64,000 bases of DNA from Bulleidia extructa W1219 (GCF_000177375.1 NZ_ADFR01000001.1:1-64000); one strand, 5' to 3'; positions 27,367 to 36,007 are shown, counted from the stretch's first letter. Translations and numbers: made by a program. Notes: a model not told the origin generated them from the letters alone.

Positions 27367-27525
27367 TCAAGTATAAATCTTTTTCTTTTTTCTTGTCTTT
27401 GGCCAATTGATTTTAGCTAATTCTTCCCAATTATCTTCTTTCGAAAATAATTCATACAACTCCAAAACCGATAGATTTTCTAATTGAATACACTCCTTTG
27501 GATGAAACACTCGCTTGATCGCCAT
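27367..27525 (-). CDS. Possible small basic protein, 52 residues
   Basis: An intact short frame starting MAIKRVFHPKECIQL and ending in a basic tail with KTRKKKKIYT. GAGGATAACAAG precedes the ATG at a plausible ribosome-site distance. Codon use is like neighbours. No family recognised. It is the only coding candidate in the 400-base gap between tRNA-Asn and the aldo/keto reductase; the rest of that gap shows nothing I can interpret. Confidence 0.4.
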   Translation of the reverse strand: MAIKRVFHPKECIQLENLSVLELYELFSKEDNWEELAKINWPKTRKKKKIYT

Positions 27526-27627
27526 CTTGTTATCCTCTCTTTCTATCTCTACTTTATCCTCTTCGAAGAATATCAGACAGAAAATATTTTCCCTTTGAAT
27601 AAAATATCTATCAAAAGAAAATGAGGG

Positions 27628-27633
27628 TATAAT
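27628..27633 (+). promoter_or_regulatory. -10 hexamer six bases before the start codon (leaderless candidate)
   Basis: Perfect TATAAT at 27628-27633, then AAAAAT and the ATG at 27640. No Shine-Dalgarno sequence is possible. Transcription would start at or next to the A of ATG. The -35 is weak. Confidence 0.55.
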
Positions 27634-27639
27634 AAAAAT

Positions 27640-28488
27640 ATGAAAACAGCCTTTCGCACCACGATTTTACATAACGGTGTTATTATTCCCTATCCAGGAT
27701 ATCGTATTGATCACTCAAGAGAGAGTGCCATCTATACGGATGTTTTAAACGCCCTTCAATGTGGCTTCCGTCATCTTGATTTACCCTCAAATCCAACCTA
27801 TTTCCCCCTTATCCAAAAAGCGATTGAAGAAAGGCACATCCACAGAGACGATCTGTTTCTGACAGCCAAGCTTCAAAATCACGACCATGGTGCTAATGGC
27901 GTTAAACGTTATTTTGGTCATTTGTTAAAAGTTTTCAAGACTGATTACATTGACTTATTCTTAATAAATTGGCCAAATCCTTTAGAATTTCGAGAAAATC
28001 ATACAACCATTGAAAAAGAAACCTGGTTTGCCTTAGAGGATTTATATCGAAATGGAAAAATACATGCGATCGGCATTGGTAATTGCCAAGCTCATCATAT
28101 CGAAGAATACTTGGAATTTTCTAATATCTCCCCAATGGTCAACCAAGCTCGTTTTTACCCGGGCTTCCCTTTTGAGGATAATTTAGATTGTGCCAAACTT
28201 CACGGAATTCAAACAATTGGCTTTTTACCACCAAATCATGAGGCCATTTTAAATGCTAAGGAAATCAAAATTTTTGCAGATAAATATCAAGTATCCACGC
28301 GTATGATATGTGCTAGATACCTATTGGATAAGGAGGTTATCCCCTTAGTTCAAAACAATGATTTAGATGAAATGGAAGATTATACAAAACTCCATTCTTT
28401 CCACCTAGCAAAAGAAGATCTTCAATTTTTAGATGGTATTCGAAACTATGGTCCAGATCATATTGATCCGGATACTTGCGACTTCTAA
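27640..28488 (+). CDS. Aldo/keto reductase-like protein with altered catalytic tetrad
   Basis: A 282-residue TIM-barrel protein of the AKR superfamily. The family order is visible: GFRHLDLPSNPTYFP (Asp/Tyr region), FLTAKLQNHDHG (Lys), DYIDLFLINWP, GKIHAIGIGNCQAHHIEE and the cofactor end. Two things are odd: the usual HWP motif reads NWP, so the tetrad His is Asn, and the Asp-Tyr spacing is two residues longer than in active members. Activity on the usual carbonyl substrates is therefore uncertain. The start has no ribosome site and lies six bases after a TATAAT. Monocistronic. Confidence 0.8.
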   Translation: MKTAFRTTILHNGVIIPYPGYRIDHSRESAIYTDVLNALQCGFRHLDLPSNPTYFPLIQKAIEERHIHRDDLFLTAKLQNHDHGANGVKRYFGHLLKVFKTDYIDLFLINWPNPLEFRENHTTIEKETWFALEDLYRNGKIHAIGIGNCQAHHIEEYLEFSNISPMVNQARFYPGFPFEDNLDCAKLHGIQTIGFLPPNHEAILNAKEIKIFADKYQVSTRMICARYLLDKEVIPLVQNNDLDEMEDYTKLHSFHLAKEDLQFLDGIRNYGPDHIDPDTCDF

Positions 28489-28517
28489 AAGACTGGAGAA
28501 TTCCTCTCCAGTCTTTT
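28487..28517. terminator. Bidirectional terminator between the aldo/keto reductase and copZ
   Basis: Thirteen-base perfect stem AAAAGACTGGAGA / TCTCCAGTCTTTT with loop ATTCC between convergent genes. The stop codon of the reductase lies in the first arm. Confidence 0.85.
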
Positions 28518-28524
28518 ATCATGC

Positions 28525-28770
28525 TTAAAAAAACAAAGATTTCTTTTTGTATTCGCTTGTGGAAATACTCTTACATTCATACCCAAGCCCTTCAATTGTT
28601 TTTTGAATCGTCTTTGGATCAAGTATTTCTTCCGATAAAAAGCTGACTTCTTTTTTCTTCCGATTGGCTTTTACTTTGGAGACAGATCCTAAACGACGAA
28701 TTGCCTCTTGCACATGATTTTCACACATGGAACAAGCCATACCTTCCACTTGAATTGTTGTTTTAAACAT
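28525..28770 (-). CDS. copZ: Copper chaperone, heavy-metal-associated domain
   Basis: An 81-residue single HMA domain: MACSMCENHV holds the MxCxxC metal site, and the ferredoxin-like fold is followed by a short basic tail. A longer in-frame opening exists upstream, but the ATG at 28770 follows AAAGGAG and gives the family length. It overlaps the end of the preceding HMA gene by eight bases. As last gene of csoR-copA-HMA-copZ it probably delivers Cu(I) to CopA. Confidence 0.85.
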   Translation of the reverse strand: MFKTTIQVEGMACSMCENHVQEAIRRLGSVSKVKANRKKKEVSFLSEEILDPKTIQKTIEGLGYECKSISTSEYKKKSLFF

Positions 28771-29011
28771 GTTCAACTCCTTTGAAACCATACTCTTTTT
28801 CTTCAATTGCTTTTTGAAACAGTTCATCGGGGACTTCCTTAGATAAGGATACCTCAGCCACCCCTTTTTCATGCGAAACAACCGCACTTTCCACTCCATC
28901 AATCATCTCTAAAGTTTTCTTTACTGTCATTTCACAATGATGACACATCATTCCTTCTACTTTTATAATTTTTTCATTTGGCTTTTCCTCTTTTCTTTCC
29001 ACTCTTCCCAA
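28763..29011 (-). CDS. Second small heavy-metal-associated domain protein
   Basis: About 70-82 residues with [18 protein letters not shown] carrying the MxCxxC motif. The start is uncertain: no ATG lies upstream of the domain in frame. A TTG at 29011 or a GTG at 29002 would work, and both are inside the 3' end of copA, so translation likely depends on coupling to copA. Its metal site has histidines (CHHC) where CopZ has Ser-Met (CSMC), so the two chaperones may differ in metal affinity or partner. Confidence 0.75.
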   Translation of the reverse strand: MGRVERKEEKPNEKIIKVEGMMCHHCEMTVKKTLEMIDGVESAVVSHEKGVAEVSLSKEVPDELFQKAIEEKEYGFKGVEHV

Positions 29012-31254
29012 TGAATTTCTATTTTCTTTTTATTTTTTGGAACACGTTTGATATTCATATAATTTAATCTTAACGCATTTAATACCACTGTAACAGAACT
29101 TAAAGCCATCGCTGCCGCTGCCCACATTGGTTCAATTGTGATCCCAGGAATAAAGCCGGTTGCGGATGGAACTAATATTAAGTTATAAATAAACGCCCAA
29201 AATAAATTTTCATGAATCACATTAACCGTCTTTTCACTGAGATCAATGGCTTGCACTACTTCTTTTAAACTGGATTGACTTAATACAATATCCGCCGCCT
29301 CTACAGCCACATCCGTACCAGCCCCTATAGCTAATCCTAAATTAGCTTTTGTCAAAGCAGGAGCATCGTTAATTCCATCACCTACCATAGCCACTTTTCC
29401 AAAATTTTTAAGCCAAGAAATCACTTCTTCTTTTTCATTTGGTAACACACCAGCAATCACATGTTTCACCCCTACCTGCTTTCCGATCGCTTGTGCGGTT
29501 GCTTCTTGATCACCCGTAATCATGACCACTTCTCGACCGGTATTTTGAAGAATTTCAATAGCTTCCTTAGAATCTTCTTTGATTGGATCCGCTACTATCA
29601 TAGCTCCCAAATAACATCCATTTTGAATAAACAATAATGGCGTTCTTCCCATATTTGCTTGAGCTTCTAATGCTTGTTTCTGAGCCTCACTTAATAGACT
29701 CAAAGAAGAAATATAGCGATATGAACCACCAACCACTTCATTTCCATTTACATAAGCTTTTAAACCATGGCCGACTAATGTTTCAAATTGTTGTACTTCT
29801 TGTAAGACTATCTTTCTTTTCATCGCTTTTCTTACGATCGCTTTCGCAAAAGGATGTTCACTCTTAGCTTCCAGAGCATAGGCTAATGGCCATAGTTCTT
29901 CCCTTTCTTCAAATACTTCCACCACTTGTGGCTGCCCTTTTGTAATCGTTCCTGTCTTATCCAATGCAATAATATCCATTTTGGCCATTTCTTCTAAAGA
30001 CTCAGATGTTTTAAATAACAACCCGTTTTGAAAACCGACACCACTACCTACCATGATAGCTACCGGTGTTGCTAAACCAAGGGCACAAGGACAAGCCACC
30101 ACCATAACTGATACCGCATGTTGCATTGATAAACTAATATCTTGACTTATCCATAACCAAATTAAAAAGACAACGAAAGAAATTCCTAACACTGACGGCA
30201 CAAAAACAGAAGAAATTTGATCAGCAATTTTAGCAATGGGAGCCTTAGTCATAGAAGCTTCTTTTACTAACTCGATAATTTGAGCTAAACTGGTATCTTC
30301 TCCAACTTGTGTTGCCCGAATCACTATATACCCTGTTTTATTGATTGTAGCCGCCCTGACAACATCTCCCACTTTTTTATCCACCGGTAAACTTTCTCCT
30401 GTTAATGTACTCTCGTCCACCGTTGCTTGTCCCTCTAAAATAACACCATCTACAGCGATTTTTTCCCCGGCTTTTACTAAAATGAAATCCCCCACCTTCA
30501 CCTCTTCAACAGAAACTCGCTTTTCTTTTCCATGAATCAAAAGGCAAGCTTCATTTGGGCTTAATTGAATCAAAGATTTCAACGCATTGGTCGTCTTTCC
30601 TTTAGAATAAGCTTCTAAGGTTTTTCCCAAGATAATAAAGACTAAAATCATAGCCGCTGATTCAAAATAATACTGATGATGAGCTAACCACATTTGTTCA
30701 GAAATAGAGGCTGTCGTCATTCGAAATAAAGTGCCAATTGACCAAAAATAGGAAATTCCCGATCCCAATGTCACTAAGGTATCCATATTTGGCGTCAAAT
30801 GAAACAATGATTTCCAGCCTGACACAAAGAAAGCATAATTGATTCCCATCACTCCAAAAGCTAAAATAGCTTGAATCAATCCCAAAGCCATGTAATTTTG
30901 ATCCAAGAAAGAAGGTAATGGCCAATGAAACATCCTATAACCCATACTAAAATACATTAAAATTAAAATAATGACCAATGAGGCCACAAAACGTTTTACT
31001 AATTTTGGTGTTTCCTCTTCAGGTAATTCATTTCCTAATGATTGTTTTCCTTTTTGTTCATTCAAAACAATCCGATAACCAGCTTTTTCCACTGCCGTTT
31101 CAATTTCTTCATGATTGACATTCCCCTCTACTACCATTGAATTCGTCAATAAAGAAACCGAACAAGATTTCACGCCGGGAACTTTTTTTACGGCTTTTTC
31201 TACTGCCGATTGACAAGCCGCACAACTCATTCCTTTGACTTGATACTTCTCCAT
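28963..31254 (-). CDS. copA: Copper-exporting P1B-type ATPase
   Basis: 763 residues. One N-terminal HMA domain ([11 protein letters not shown], residues 8-18), eight transmembrane helices, the actuator motif TGES, the ion-binding CPC in [13 protein letters not shown], phosphorylation motif DKTGTITKG, the HP motif and the hinge [14 protein letters not shown] plus a C-terminal MxxSS-type segment ([15 protein letters not shown]) mark a Cu(I) exporter of the 1B-1 type. It exports copper across the plasma membrane. It lies eight bases after csoR and overlaps the following HMA gene. Confidence 0.95.
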   Translation of the reverse strand: MEKYQVKGMSCAACQSAVEKAVKKVPGVKSCSVSLLTNSMVVEGNVNHEEIETAVEKAGYRIVLNEQKGKQSLGNELPEEETPKLVKRFVASLVIILILMYFSMGYRMFHWPLPSFLDQNYMALGLIQAILAFGVMGINYAFFVSGWKSLFHLTPNMDTLVTLGSGISYFWSIGTLFRMTTASISEQMWLAHHQYYFESAAMILVFIILGKTLEAYSKGKTTNALKSLIQLSPNEACLLIHGKEKRVSVEEVKVGDFILVKAGEKIAVDGVILEGQATVDESTLTGESLPVDKKVGDVVRAATINKTGYIVIRATQVGEDTSLAQIIELVKEASMTKAPIAKIADQISSVFVPSVLGISFVVFLIWLWISQDISLSMQHAVSVMVVACPCALGLATPVAIMVGSGVGFQNGLLFKTSESLEEMAKMDIIALDKTGTITKGQPQVVEVFEEREELWPLAYALEAKSEHPFAKAIVRKAMKRKIVLQEVQQFETLVGHGLKAYVNGNEVVGGSYRYISSLSLLSEAQKQALEAQANMGRTPLLFIQNGCYLGAMIVADPIKEDSKEAIEILQNTGREVVMITGDQEATAQAIGKQVGVKHVIAGVLPNEKEEVISWLKNFGKVAMVGDGINDAPALTKANLGLAIGAGTDVAVEAADIVLSQSSLKEVVQAIDLSEKTVNVIHENLFWAFIYNLILVPSATGFIPGITIEPMWAAAAMALSSVTVVLNALRLNYMNIKRVPKNKKKIEIHWEEWKEKRKSQMKKL

Positions 31255-31262
31255 GTATCCTC

Positions 31263-31556
31263 CTACTTCATTAACCTTTGAACCATCTTAACCAATTCTT
31301 GAATGCTTTCTTCATTTCCTTTACGAAGATCTTCTACCACACAAGTTTGAATATGCGTCGTCATCAGTTCTTTCGCAAAACTATTTAAAGCGGATGAAAC
31401 CGCGGAAATTTGAACCACAATATTAGGACAATACTGATCTCCTTCTACCATTTTTTCAATTCCTCGTACTTGTCCTTCAATTCGTCGCAACCGTACCATC
31501 AAAGCCTTCTTTTCTTCTTCACTTCTTTTTTTATGTTCATGCGCATGAAACTCCAT
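31263..31556 (-). CDS. csoR: CsoR-family copper-sensing repressor
   Basis: A 97-residue all-helical repressor. Copper ligands Cys43, His68 and Cys72 have the exact spacing of characterised CsoR (Cys-x24-His-x3-Cys), which favours Cu(I) sensing over formaldehyde or nickel paralogues. [15 protein letters not shown] is the conserved DNA-facing helix. First gene of the copper operon. Its promoter carries a palindromic operator, so autorepression relieved by copper is expected. AGGGGAAC precedes the ATG. Confidence 0.92.
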   Translation of the reverse strand: MEFHAHEHKKRSEEEKKALMVRLRRIEGQVRGIEKMVEGDQYCPNIVVQISAVSSALNSFAKELMTTHIQTCVVEDLRKGNEESIQELVKMVQRLMK

Positions 31557-31582
31557 AAATGTTCCCCTTTTTATAGGATATT

Positions 31583-31611
31583 AATATATACCCCATATAG
31601 GTATATGTCAA
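31583..31611 (-). promoter_or_regulatory. csoR-copA promoter with CsoR operator inside the spacer
   Basis: On the minus strand TTGACA (31606-31611), a 17-base spacer, and TATATT (31583-31588). The inverted repeat TATACC (31587-31592) / GGTATA (31600-31605), a CsoR-type box with C/G runs, occupies the spacer and touches the -10. A bound repressor would block polymerase directly. Confidence 0.8.
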
Positions 31612-31712
31612 TTAAAAAGACCATTTAACTCTTTCGTTAGTGGCTGTTTGATTCCATTCACAACTAAAAATTTCAACATATGCCTCTCTTTTTTTCATTA
31701 TGCCCTCATTTT

Positions 31713-31721
31713 TGCTATTAT
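31713..31721 (+). promoter_or_regulatory. Extended -10 seven bases before the start codon (leaderless candidate)
   Basis: TGC-TATTAT at 31713-31721, an extended -10, followed by TAAAAAG and the ATG at 31729. No separate ribosome site is possible. Confidence 0.5.
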
Positions 31722-31728
31722 TAAAAAG

Positions 31729-32511
31729 ATGAAACCGTATTCCGTTATGACTTTTAACCTTTTATCCGACTTCACGTATCCATGGAGTTCTAAAAAAATT
31801 TCTGACCGATTACCGGCCATTTTAGCTTGTTTAAACGAACATCAACCCGATATTCTTTGTGTCCAAGAATATACCAAATCCATGCGAAGGGCTTTTCGAT
31901 CATTGGAAAAAGACTACCAAGTGGTCGGTCAATATCGTGCCAGTTTTTTCAATAATGAAGCAAATTTAATTTTTATTCGCAAAAATCGGTTTCAAATCCT
32001 TCGTTATCAAACTTTTTGGTTATCCAAAAAGCCCACCCAAAAAGGCTCTAAATTATTCTTGTCTCAGTTTCCAAGAATTGTAACGCTAGCCACCGTTCAA
32101 GATCCATACGGAAAAAAATTAACCATTGCCAATACCCACTTGGATGCCAATTTTGAATCCATTCGTTTTAGGCAATTTCAAATTCTTTTATCTCTTCTTC
32201 CTGAAGATTCTGTTATTTTATGTGGAGATATGAATACCACTTTATCCAAAAAGACACTTTCTACATTAGATTCTTCTTGGACTTGTCCACCTCCTTTAGG
32301 AACAACTGTAAACCGTAAAATTGGTTCTATTGGTCACCAACAAGAAGCCATTGATCAAATCTTTATCCATCATTTAAAGCTTCTCAACATACGAAAAATA
32401 AAAAAGGATTATGCGGAACAAGAACCTTCCGATCATTATCCTCTATTCGCTACTTTTTCATTTTTAAATGAAAACCCAGTAGATGAAGATGATACATTTC
32501 CTGAATCTTAG
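31729..32511 (+). CDS. Endonuclease/exonuclease/phosphatase-family hydrolase
   Basis: 260 residues of the EEP (DNase I-like) fold. All metal and catalytic motifs are present: VMTFNLLSDF, CVQEY (metal Glu), ANTHLDAN (His), LCGDMNT (Asp-x-Asn) and the final SDHYPL. Substrates of the family range from DNA to lipids and phosphates, so function is open. An upstream ATG at 31648 would add a hydrophobic leader, but the ATG at 31729 gives the domain its usual start and lies just after a -10. The 3' end overlaps the convergent NrdD-like gene by 62 bases. Confidence 0.82.
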   Translation: MKPYSVMTFNLLSDFTYPWSSKKISDRLPAILACLNEHQPDILCVQEYTKSMRRAFRSLEKDYQVVGQYRASFFNNEANLIFIRKNRFQILRYQTFWLSKKPTQKGSKLFLSQFPRIVTLATVQDPYGKKLTIANTHLDANFESIRFRQFQILLSLLPEDSVILCGDMNTTLSKKTLSTLDSSWTCPPPLGTTVNRKIGSIGHQQEAIDQIFIHHLKLLNIRKIKKDYAEQEPSDHYPLFATFSFLNENPVDEDDTFPES

Positions 32512-33985
32512 CTAAATAATGACAAATATCCTGATGACTCATTTCTTCAGGCAAGTCAATAGATTGTACTTTCCCAAAGCCATCTACACTTTGGGTTTTT
32601 TCTTGTAACATAAATCCTTTCATGGCATCCGGTTCTTTTTCAGGAATAAATTCCATATAAATTCCTTCTTTTTCAAGAGCCTTCTTTTCCTGTTGTATCC
32701 ATTGCACTAAACCCTCTGCTTGTTCCAAAGAAAGATTCTTCCAACAAATTTTTGCGACCTTTTTCCTTGGTAAACCATAGGCCTTGGTATATGGATATAA
32801 CCCATTTTCAAACAATTTATCCAAGATAATTTGTTGAGTTAATAAGACTTTTCTAGCTAATAACAACTTTTCTTTCCAAGTTGCTTGATCAAATGAAATA
32901 CTCACCTTCCCACTCACCATTTGGTTAGGTACTTCTTGGGGAACAGCTCGCCAAAATAAACATTGATCTTTCCTAAATAAATCCAACGCTCCATCTTCTA
33001 ATTGATATAAGCTAATCCACGGATAGGCAAACGGCTTACCTTCACCGTCTCCTTCCAACAAAACTTCATAGAAAGCTTGACGGATTTTTCTGGCTTCTTC
33101 ACTCAAATCTCCATAGACAAAATTCTCTTTTTTATTAGCAATATAGACTTCTTTGTTCGCAAAAGATTCCGGTATATCCCCATCCAATGCAAAATGACTA
33201 AAAGGGGCTCTTCCTCCCCAGCGAGATGGAACATTCAATCCATATACAAGAGTTTGAATGGATTGCTTGATTTCCGCATAATTCAATTGATCTTTGCGTA
33301 CAAAAGGAGCCAATAAAGTATCTACATGTTCAAAAGATTGAACACTCACCCACTCATTTTGAATGATTCCCACAAAGTTCATAATATGGGAACAAGCAGT
33401 GCTGAAATGCTTCGCCGGTAAGGTTCCCACCTTTTCTTGAACAGATAAAATCCCTTTTTCTAACAAAACACTTAGATCCCACTTGCAAGAATAGGGAGCC
33501 ATCATTTCCATGCCCCTAATCTCCAATTCCCCTCTTTGAACGGCTTCTCGTATACTTCGATCATAAATATCTTCCAACCAATAAAGTTTTGTTAAAGAAG
33601 CTGAATGATTAAGAATTAAGCCACCAATCGTATTTTCTGGATTTCCCTCTAAATAACGCTCCATATCCTTTAAATATCGGTGATTCACCTCTTCAATCTC
33701 TCGAATCCGTTCATGTTCTCTTCGATATAAGATATATGCTTTAGCCACTTCTGAATATCCGCATTCCGAAAGAACATGCTCCACACTATCCTGAATATCT
33801 TCCACGCTAATGACATCATCCACCATTTTATCTTCAAAATCAGCCACTGCTCGAATAGCAAGCAAATCCAACACCGAGGAATGAATGCGCTTTTTAGAAC
33901 CATGAAAAGCTTTCTTAATGGCTGTTTTGATTTTATCCATTTCAAATTCTGTTAAGCTATTATCTCTTTTCTTAACTTTCCACAT
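32450..33985 (-). CDS. NrdD-like protein with ATP-cone but no glycyl-radical domain
   Basis: 511 residues. Residues 1-92 form an ATP-cone (WKVKKRDNSLTEFEMDKI ... AYILYRREHERIRE). Residues ~100-325 match class III ribonucleotide reductase, including APYSCKWDLSVLLEKG, PAKHFSTACSHIMNFVG, QNEWVSVQSFEHVDTLLAPF and GLNVPSRWGGRAPF. The conserved HIHDL reads EIRGM. Beyond ~330 the catalytic-cysteine loop (normally like MCCRLRLD), the zinc cysteines and the glycyl-radical motif (RVxGY) are all absent; a complete NrdD has 650-750 residues. The frame is intact. It overlaps the MarR/radical-SAM gene by 14 bases. It cannot be a functional reductase as known; a regulatory or sensing role is inference. Confidence 0.75.
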   Translation of the reverse strand: MWKVKKRDNSLTEFEMDKIKTAIKKAFHGSKKRIHSSVLDLLAIRAVADFEDKMVDDVISVEDIQDSVEHVLSECGYSEVAKAYILYRREHERIREIEEVNHRYLKDMERYLEGNPENTIGGLILNHSASLTKLYWLEDIYDRSIREAVQRGELEIRGMEMMAPYSCKWDLSVLLEKGILSVQEKVGTLPAKHFSTACSHIMNFVGIIQNEWVSVQSFEHVDTLLAPFVRKDQLNYAEIKQSIQTLVYGLNVPSRWGGRAPFSHFALDGDIPESFANKEVYIANKKENFVYGDLSEEARKIRQAFYEVLLEGDGEGKPFAYPWISLYQLEDGALDLFRKDQCLFWRAVPQEVPNQMVSGKVSISFDQATWKEKLLLARKVLLTQQIILDKLFENGLYPYTKAYGLPRKKVAKICWKNLSLEQAEGLVQWIQQEKKALEKEGIYMEFIPEKEPDAMKGFMLQEKTQSVDGFGKVQSIDLPEEMSHQDICHYLAKIQEMYHLHLLGFHLKMKK

Positions 33986-35075
33986 GACTCATTTTCTCCC
34001 ATTCTTCTTCACTCCATTCAGACAAATTCGCTTGAATAACCTGCTTACTTTGACGGAATGGATATAACTTCCAATGTCGATCATTTTCTAATTCTTTACT
34101 CATTTGTCGTATTTCTTTCTCACTATGGAGCCCTTTAACGACAGTGGTATGAATCTCATATGGAATTCCTGACTGACGAACCAATCTCAAGCTTTCTTTC
34201 ATACGAAAAATTGGTACATCCTTTTCCAATAAACCAACGGTTTCAGGAAGTTTACGACGAACATTTTTCCAATCCAGTTGAATATAATCTACCAACTTTC
34301 TCTGTATCAACTGTTCTAACACATGCGGAAATGTACCGTTTGTTTCCAACTTTATTGCCAAGCCAAGTTTTTTGATTTCTACTAAAAAAGGAATCAAAGC
34401 TTCTTGCTGGCAAGGTTCTCCTCCACTGATACAAACTCCTTCTAAAAAACCAACTCTTGTTTTCAAATCATCTAAAATATCTTGAGTCTCTAAAAAATTG
34501 GCTTCTTGAGGCAAAAAAACCAAGTCTTTTTGATTACAAAAAGGGCATTTCAAATTACAACCGGAGACATAGATAGTAGCACTGATTTTAGCAGGATAAT
34601 TCCCTAAATCTAAACATTTATAGCTTCCGATGCGTAGACAATGGAAATCTTTCTCCTCTTCATGGACACTTCTTTCGGAATTTTTCATGACCATGGCTAA
34701 ATCTTCTAAAAAACGAGCAAAGTCCACTTTTTTTGATAAAATCTGCCCATATTCTTGGCGATAATGATAAATAGAGCTGATAATATCCGAAGCTTTGGAA
34801 GTGGTATAAAGATGCTTGACTCGGTGATCTTGTTCATCTACTTTAACCTTTAAATAACCATGATCCAGTAATCCTTGAACCACTTTAGAAGTAGTTCCCT
34901 TATCGACCACAGATTTCTGAGTTAATTCTTGCATGGTAATTCCAGCGTGTTCATTGACCATGAGTAAAGGAAGCACTTGACCCCATCCCAAATGATATGG
35001 AGATAGGTTATGATCAAAGTACTTTTTAGCATTTCGATAAAGTAACGATAGAGTGAGTAAATAGTTATCTTCCAT
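33972..35075 (-). CDS. MarR-family regulator fused to an NrdG-type radical SAM domain
   Basis: 367 residues from the ATG at 35075; a TTG at 35093 would add six. Residues 1-~140 are a MarR winged helix: MQELTQKSVVDKGTTSKVVQGL is the recognition helix region and DEQDHRVKHLYTT the wing. Residues ~145-367 are a radical SAM domain with Cys173, Cys177 and Cys180 in SGCNLKCPFCNQ, then ISGGEPCQQEAL and LETNGT, closest to the activases of class III reductase of the Thermotoga type. Such a fusion suggests redox- or SAM-responsive DNA binding. First gene of a coupled pair with the NrdD-like gene. No ribosome site; see the -10 just upstream. Confidence 0.82.
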   Translation of the reverse strand: MEDNYLLTLSLLYRNAKKYFDHNLSPYHLGWGQVLPLLMVNEHAGITMQELTQKSVVDKGTTSKVVQGLLDHGYLKVKVDEQDHRVKHLYTTSKASDIISSIYHYRQEYGQILSKKVDFARFLEDLAMVMKNSERSVHEEEKDFHCLRIGSYKCLDLGNYPAKISATIYVSGCNLKCPFCNQKDLVFLPQEANFLETQDILDDLKTRVGFLEGVCISGGEPCQQEALIPFLVEIKKLGLAIKLETNGTFPHVLEQLIQRKLVDYIQLDWKNVRRKLPETVGLLEKDVPIFRMKESLRLVRQSGIPYEIHTTVVKGLHSEKEIRQMSKELENDRHWKLYPFRQSKQVIQANLSEWSEEEWEKMSHVES

Positions 35076-35082
35076 CACTTTT

Positions 35083-35088
35083 ATTGTA
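35083..35088 (-). promoter_or_regulatory. -10 hexamer seven bases before the MarR/radical-SAM start codon
   Basis: On the minus strand TACAAT, then AAAAGTG, then ATG. The -35 region (35106-35111) is poor. This is consistent with a leaderless transcript. Confidence 0.5.
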
Positions 35089-35241
35089 ATCAACTATCTT
35101 CCGTTCTGAAAGGGTTAAAAAGCACCTTTTTAATTCCTTTATTTTATTTTGAAAATCAATCTTTTTTGATAGATCCTTTTTGATCGGTATACACTTTAGT
35201 TTTTAGGCAAAATTTCATTGTGTGTTTGGATAAAGTCTTGA

Positions 35242-35260
35242 ATATATATATATATATATA
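35242..35260. repeat. AT dinucleotide repeat upstream of the EcsC-family gene
   Basis: Nine AT units and one A, running into TATAAT at 35257-35262. The repeat lies in the promoter spacer position, so slippage could change the spacing. Confidence 0.75.
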
Positions 35261-35290
35261 ATTAAAGCGTATTTTTATAGGGAGAAGTTT

Positions 35291-35986
35291 ATGAATCCAA
35301 AAACGCCTTTATCGCAACAAGATATCATGAAATTTTTAGATGAATCTTACAAAAAAACATTAAATGGGATTCCTTTGGTTAGTCCTTCAATAGAAGATTT
35401 TGCGAATGAGTATTTATCTAAACACACCTCTAAAGAAGAAGCCTGTAAAGATATGATGAATAAACAAATATTAAAGTGTACCACATCCGGAGTGCTCAGT
35501 GGTTTAGGTGGAATCATAACCCTACCTGTTACTCTACCGGCTAATATAGCGAATGTTTTATATGTACAAATGCGCATGATAGCGTGCACCGCTTATATGG
35601 CAGGCTATGATCTGAAAAGCGATCAAACACAAACATTGGTTTATTCTTGCTTGGCAGGAGTTGCCATTCATCAAATTCTGAAAAAAACAGGAATCAAACT
35701 AACAATGAAAGTCACCACCAAATTAGTTGAAAAAATACCTGGGAAAGTTCTAATTGCTATCAATAAAAAGGTAGGTTTTAGATTACTAACAAAGTTTGGA
35801 AGCAAAGGTTTTATTAATTTAGGTAAACTTATTCCGGGCATTGGAGCAGCCGTAGGTGGTGGGCTGGATTATTTTGAAACTAAAACGATAGCTTCAAGAT
35901 CGTATAAATGGTTTTTTGAAGGAGACTTTGATAGTCATGTTAATCATAAAGATGAAGAGGTAGAAGGTGAAATACTATGTGAGTAG
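35291..35986 (+). CDS. EcsC-family protein
   Basis: 231 residues. The middle contains a long glycine- and proline-punctuated hydrophobic stretch (GVLSGLGGIITLPVTLPANI, ~75-94) followed by YVQMRMIACTAYMAGYD, and a second one (LGKLIPGIGAAVGGGLDYF, ~178-196), which define the EcsC family. An acidic tail EEVEGEILCE closes it. In Bacillus EcsC accompanies an ABC transporter, but stand-alone members like this are common and their function is unknown. GGGAGAAG precedes the ATG. It has its own terminator. Confidence 0.85.
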   Translation: MNPKTPLSQQDIMKFLDESYKKTLNGIPLVSPSIEDFANEYLSKHTSKEEACKDMMNKQILKCTTSGVLSGLGGIITLPVTLPANIANVLYVQMRMIACTAYMAGYDLKSDQTQTLVYSCLAGVAIHQILKKTGIKLTMKVTTKLVEKIPGKVLIAINKKVGFRLLTKFGSKGFINLGKLIPGIGAAVGGGLDYFETKTIASRSYKWFFEGDFDSHVNHKDEEVEGEILCE

Positions 35987-36007
35987 CTTACCTATAAATA
36001 CTTTTAG

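Noticed and set aside
28771-28902. N-terminal extension of CopZ
   Set aside because: It is an out-of-frame reading of the preceding HMA gene; the ATG at 28770 has AAAGGAG.
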